5,311 nt of DNA from Nitrospirae bacterium GWC2_42_7. GTDB taxonomy: Bacteria; Nitrospirota; Thermodesulfovibrionia; Thermodesulfovibrionales; UBA6898. A model generated the notes under the pieces. That model saw only the letters and a list, made by a program, of their open reading frames with translations, was not told where the DNA came from and did not search any database. Of this stretch, positions 3,571-5,311 are shown piece after piece. The stretch's first letter is position 1, and each line of letters opens with the position of its first letter. The position numbers were made by a program, and so were the translations under genes. The stretch covers positions 1-5,311 of the forward strand of contig MHDW01000110.1 of NCBI GenBank assembly GCA_001803645.1, written 5' to 3'.

Positions 3571-5311
3571 TCATCTCTCTCTCATATGTATTGTTCTTTT
3601 TACAGGAGGAGGTGATGTGATTAAGGACAACCCCTGAGCAGTTGGAGGGACACCTTCCATACCGGATGATCTTCTCCCTCCTTCTTCGCCAAATTGACTT
3701 TGCAGATCAACCTCCTCAATTTTACCTGTTGATACCTGCAGTATTGCCTTTCCCTTTAACAGACCGGCAGCAGCACCGCCTGTATTATACTTACTTGCCC
3801 ATATATAACTCAGTCCTCCAGGCTCACAGAAATTATCTTTTGGCTTGAATGTTGTGAAGAATACAACCCCAAGAGTTGTAGCCAACGGGTCTGTGATCAT
3901 CCTTTCAGTCCTGTAGCCAACAGATGAACTTGCACAATCAGCAGGAGTGATCTCAGTTCCTGCTGAATCAGAGCATGAGTTCAGATCTATAAACCAGCCA
4001 TTCATTGCGTTGATTACTGTATAGTCTGTAGGGACATCACCAATATCAGTAACATCTGTTAATCCGCCTAAAGCCGGGCAGGCTGCTGTCAACTCGAAAT
4101 TCGGTTTAAAAATAGAATAACAGGGGTCTTTTATGCCATAAATGGCTTGCTGACCTTCTCTGTCATCAGGGGGTTCCTGTTCAAAGTAATATCGTCCTGT
4201 GCCAAAAAAGAGCCAGAGTTGTCCCCTTCTTTTGTCCTGCAGTTTAGCAACTGCAGATGTCACAGGGCCGATTCCTTCGATCACTTTACTCCATTCCCAG
4301 TTAGCCGGGTTAAGGTCCTCTCTTGTCAAAAGCCTTCCAACTCCTCCGGCTGTCCATGTGCCTCCGGTCTCTTTCACGTATGGAACATAAACAACATCAT
4401 CCTGATAGTCTGTATCAATATCAAATGTTGAATTTATCATTGAACCGGCGAATGCGTTTGCTTCTGCTGTGGTCTTTGTCCATATACTTCCTGCAACAGG
4501 ACCATTCTTAAGGTCAATTATAAATAACTTAAGATTCTGGTCAGATCTCCCCAAAAACTGATGGTCTGCAGTGCTGACAGGGCCTGTAGGACCTGAGCCA
4601 AATACCACAAACCATTTTCCATTCTTTGTTGTGGCTGAAGGATCTAAACCATCGAATTTCCCATCACTGTTGCTGTCATCAGATTTCATATTAATTTTTA
4701 CAATTGAAGTCCCTGTTGATGTAAAACCAAGTGAAGGATCTGAAAACTCCCACAAAAGCTGAGGCGGATAGGAAGCAGGGTCCTCAGGATGGTTAAGGGA
4801 ATTAGTAATATCAAGCGCAAAATATGTAGATAAACCGAGTGATTTTTCCTCATCTGTTGTTACTCCGCCACCGTCAAGATCAACGCCCGGAGCCTTAACA
4901 CAATTAGAACACACAGCGTCTGATTTCCTGCATGCTCCTCCGACCCTCATTCCTCCAATAAGAATAGTTCTCCAGCTATTCACGTCTTTAACATTATTGG
5001 AAATATCTCCTGAACCGGGTGCGCCTATACTTGCATCAAAAACATAAGGAGAAAGGTCAACACTATAAATATGGCAATAGTTGGGATCTGCTATGTGTTT
5101 TAGATAAGGCAGAACATTTTTGGGTATAAAGGACCATACTTCTTTTCCGCGTCCTACATTTGACGGGTCTGTAAGTGATGCCTTTTTGTATAGTTTGTTC
5201 GGATCTACATTCCATATCCCATCCAATTCAAGCTTGCCGAGATAAAATGCATGCAGCATCCCATCATTTGCGCCGGCATACACCATACCTCTGCTTCTAT
5301 AATTTACAGGG
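3571..5311 (-). CDS. pilY1: PilY1-type pilus tip/adhesin protein, C-terminal beta-propeller region (5' end outside the window)
   Basis: The frame is open to the window edge. The Met at 5286 is internal, because residues PVNYRSRG precede it, so only the last ~580 residues are seen of a protein usually over 1000. Numbering from that Met, it begins with the PilY1 hallmark VYAGANDGMLHAF (2-14). It continues with KEVWSFIPKNVLPYLK (48-63), WRTILIGGMRVGG (105-117), TYFALDIT (154-161), QLLWEFSDPSLGFT (176-189), WFVVFGSGPTG (225-235) and GQLWLFFGTGRYYF (355-368), blocks of the quinoprotein-like propeller. The usual calcium site is seen as DIDTDYQDD (289-297), with Asp at 289, 291, 293 and 297 but Tyr where Gly is typical. 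A second EF-hand-like loop, DSNSDGKFD, is at 204-212. Cysteines include a CX6CX2C cluster (119-129). PilY1 works outside the cell or at the pilus tip, controlling pilus extension/retraction and adhesion. The missing N-terminal half would carry any von Willebrand A domain. Confidence 0.93.
   Translation of the reverse strand, partial: PVNYRSRGMVYAGANDGMLHAFYLGKLELDGIWNVDPNKLYKKASLTDPSNVGRGKEVWSFIPKNVLPYLKHIADPNYCHIYSVDLSPYVFDASIGAPGSGDISNNVKDVNSWRTILIGGMRVGGACRKSDAVCSNCVKAPGVDLDGGGVTTDEEKSLGLSTYFALDITNSLNHPEDPASYPPQLLWEFSDPSLGFTSTGTSIVKINMKSDDSNSDGKFDGLDPSATTKNGKWFVVFGSGPTGPVSTADHQFLGRSDQNLKLFIIDLKNGPVAGSIWTKTTAEANAFAGSMINSTFDIDTDYQDDVVYVPYVKETGGTWTAGGVGRLLTREDLNPANWEWSKVIEGIGPVTSAVAKLQDKRRGQLWLFFGTGRYYFEQEPPDDREGQQAIYGIKDPCYSIFKPNFELTAACPALGGLTDVTDIGDVPTDYTVINAMNGWFIDLNSCSDSAGTEITPADCASSSVGYRTERMITDPLATTLGVVFFTTFKPKDNFCEPGGLSYIWASKYNTGGAAAGLLKGKAILQVSTGKIEEVDLQSQFGEEGGRRSSGMEGVPPTAQGLSLITSPPPVKRTIHMRER

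Overview
The window is a stretch of a type IVa pilus minor-pilin locus. Every supported gene lies on the minus strand, so transcription runs from position 5311 towards position 1. In that order it holds: the C-terminal part of a PilY1-type adhesin (cut by the window edge), a GspH/FimT-type pilin, PilV, PilW, a small four-helix-bundle protein of the 23S-rRNA-intervening-sequence family, a PilX-type protein, and the first 49 codons of a lipoprotein. The moderate-to-low GC content, the codon use and the style of the pilins (long PilW, PilX with a GIALAMVLII-type N-terminus, Ca-loop-rich PilY1) resemble uncultured Nitrospirota or Desulfobacterota-like Gram-negative bacteria. That placement is a low-confidence impression.

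Layout. Positions 3571-5311 encode the PilY1 C-terminal beta-propeller region. A 10-bp perfect hairpin with a T-rich 3' side (3508-3550) follows it, and then a near-consensus sigma70-type promoter (TTGATA-N17-TATAAT, 3481-3509), both on the minus strand. These suggest that pilY1 ends one transcript and that the minor-pilin genes begin another. fimT/gspH (2910-3461), pilV (2522-2935) and pilW (1257-2525) overlap one another and have good ribosome binding sites, so they are translationally coupled. Each has a class III prepilin signal with Gly(-1) and Glu(+5). With PilX and PilY1 they would form the priming/tip complex of the pilus, processed by prepilin peptidase and inserted in the inner membrane before assembly.

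The unusual part is 733-1250. A complete four-helix-bundle gene (826-1182) sits between pilW and pilX and is flanked on both sides by GTAGACA/GTAGGAAG-like short repeats. The downstream repeats form an imperfect inverted repeat and run straight into the pilX reading frame. The best ribosome binding site and ATG for pilX (851) lie inside the last codons of the four-helix-bundle gene, and the repeat DNA is read as an abnormally long leader ahead of the PilX cleavage site. This looks like a small repeat-bounded cassette that landed at the 5' end of pilX and now supplies its translation start.

No RNA genes, CRISPR arrays or classical transposases are visible. There is no gene-free stretch over 300 bases; the longest are the roughly 110-base pilY1-fimT gap and the 74-base pilW-cassette gap, both described below.
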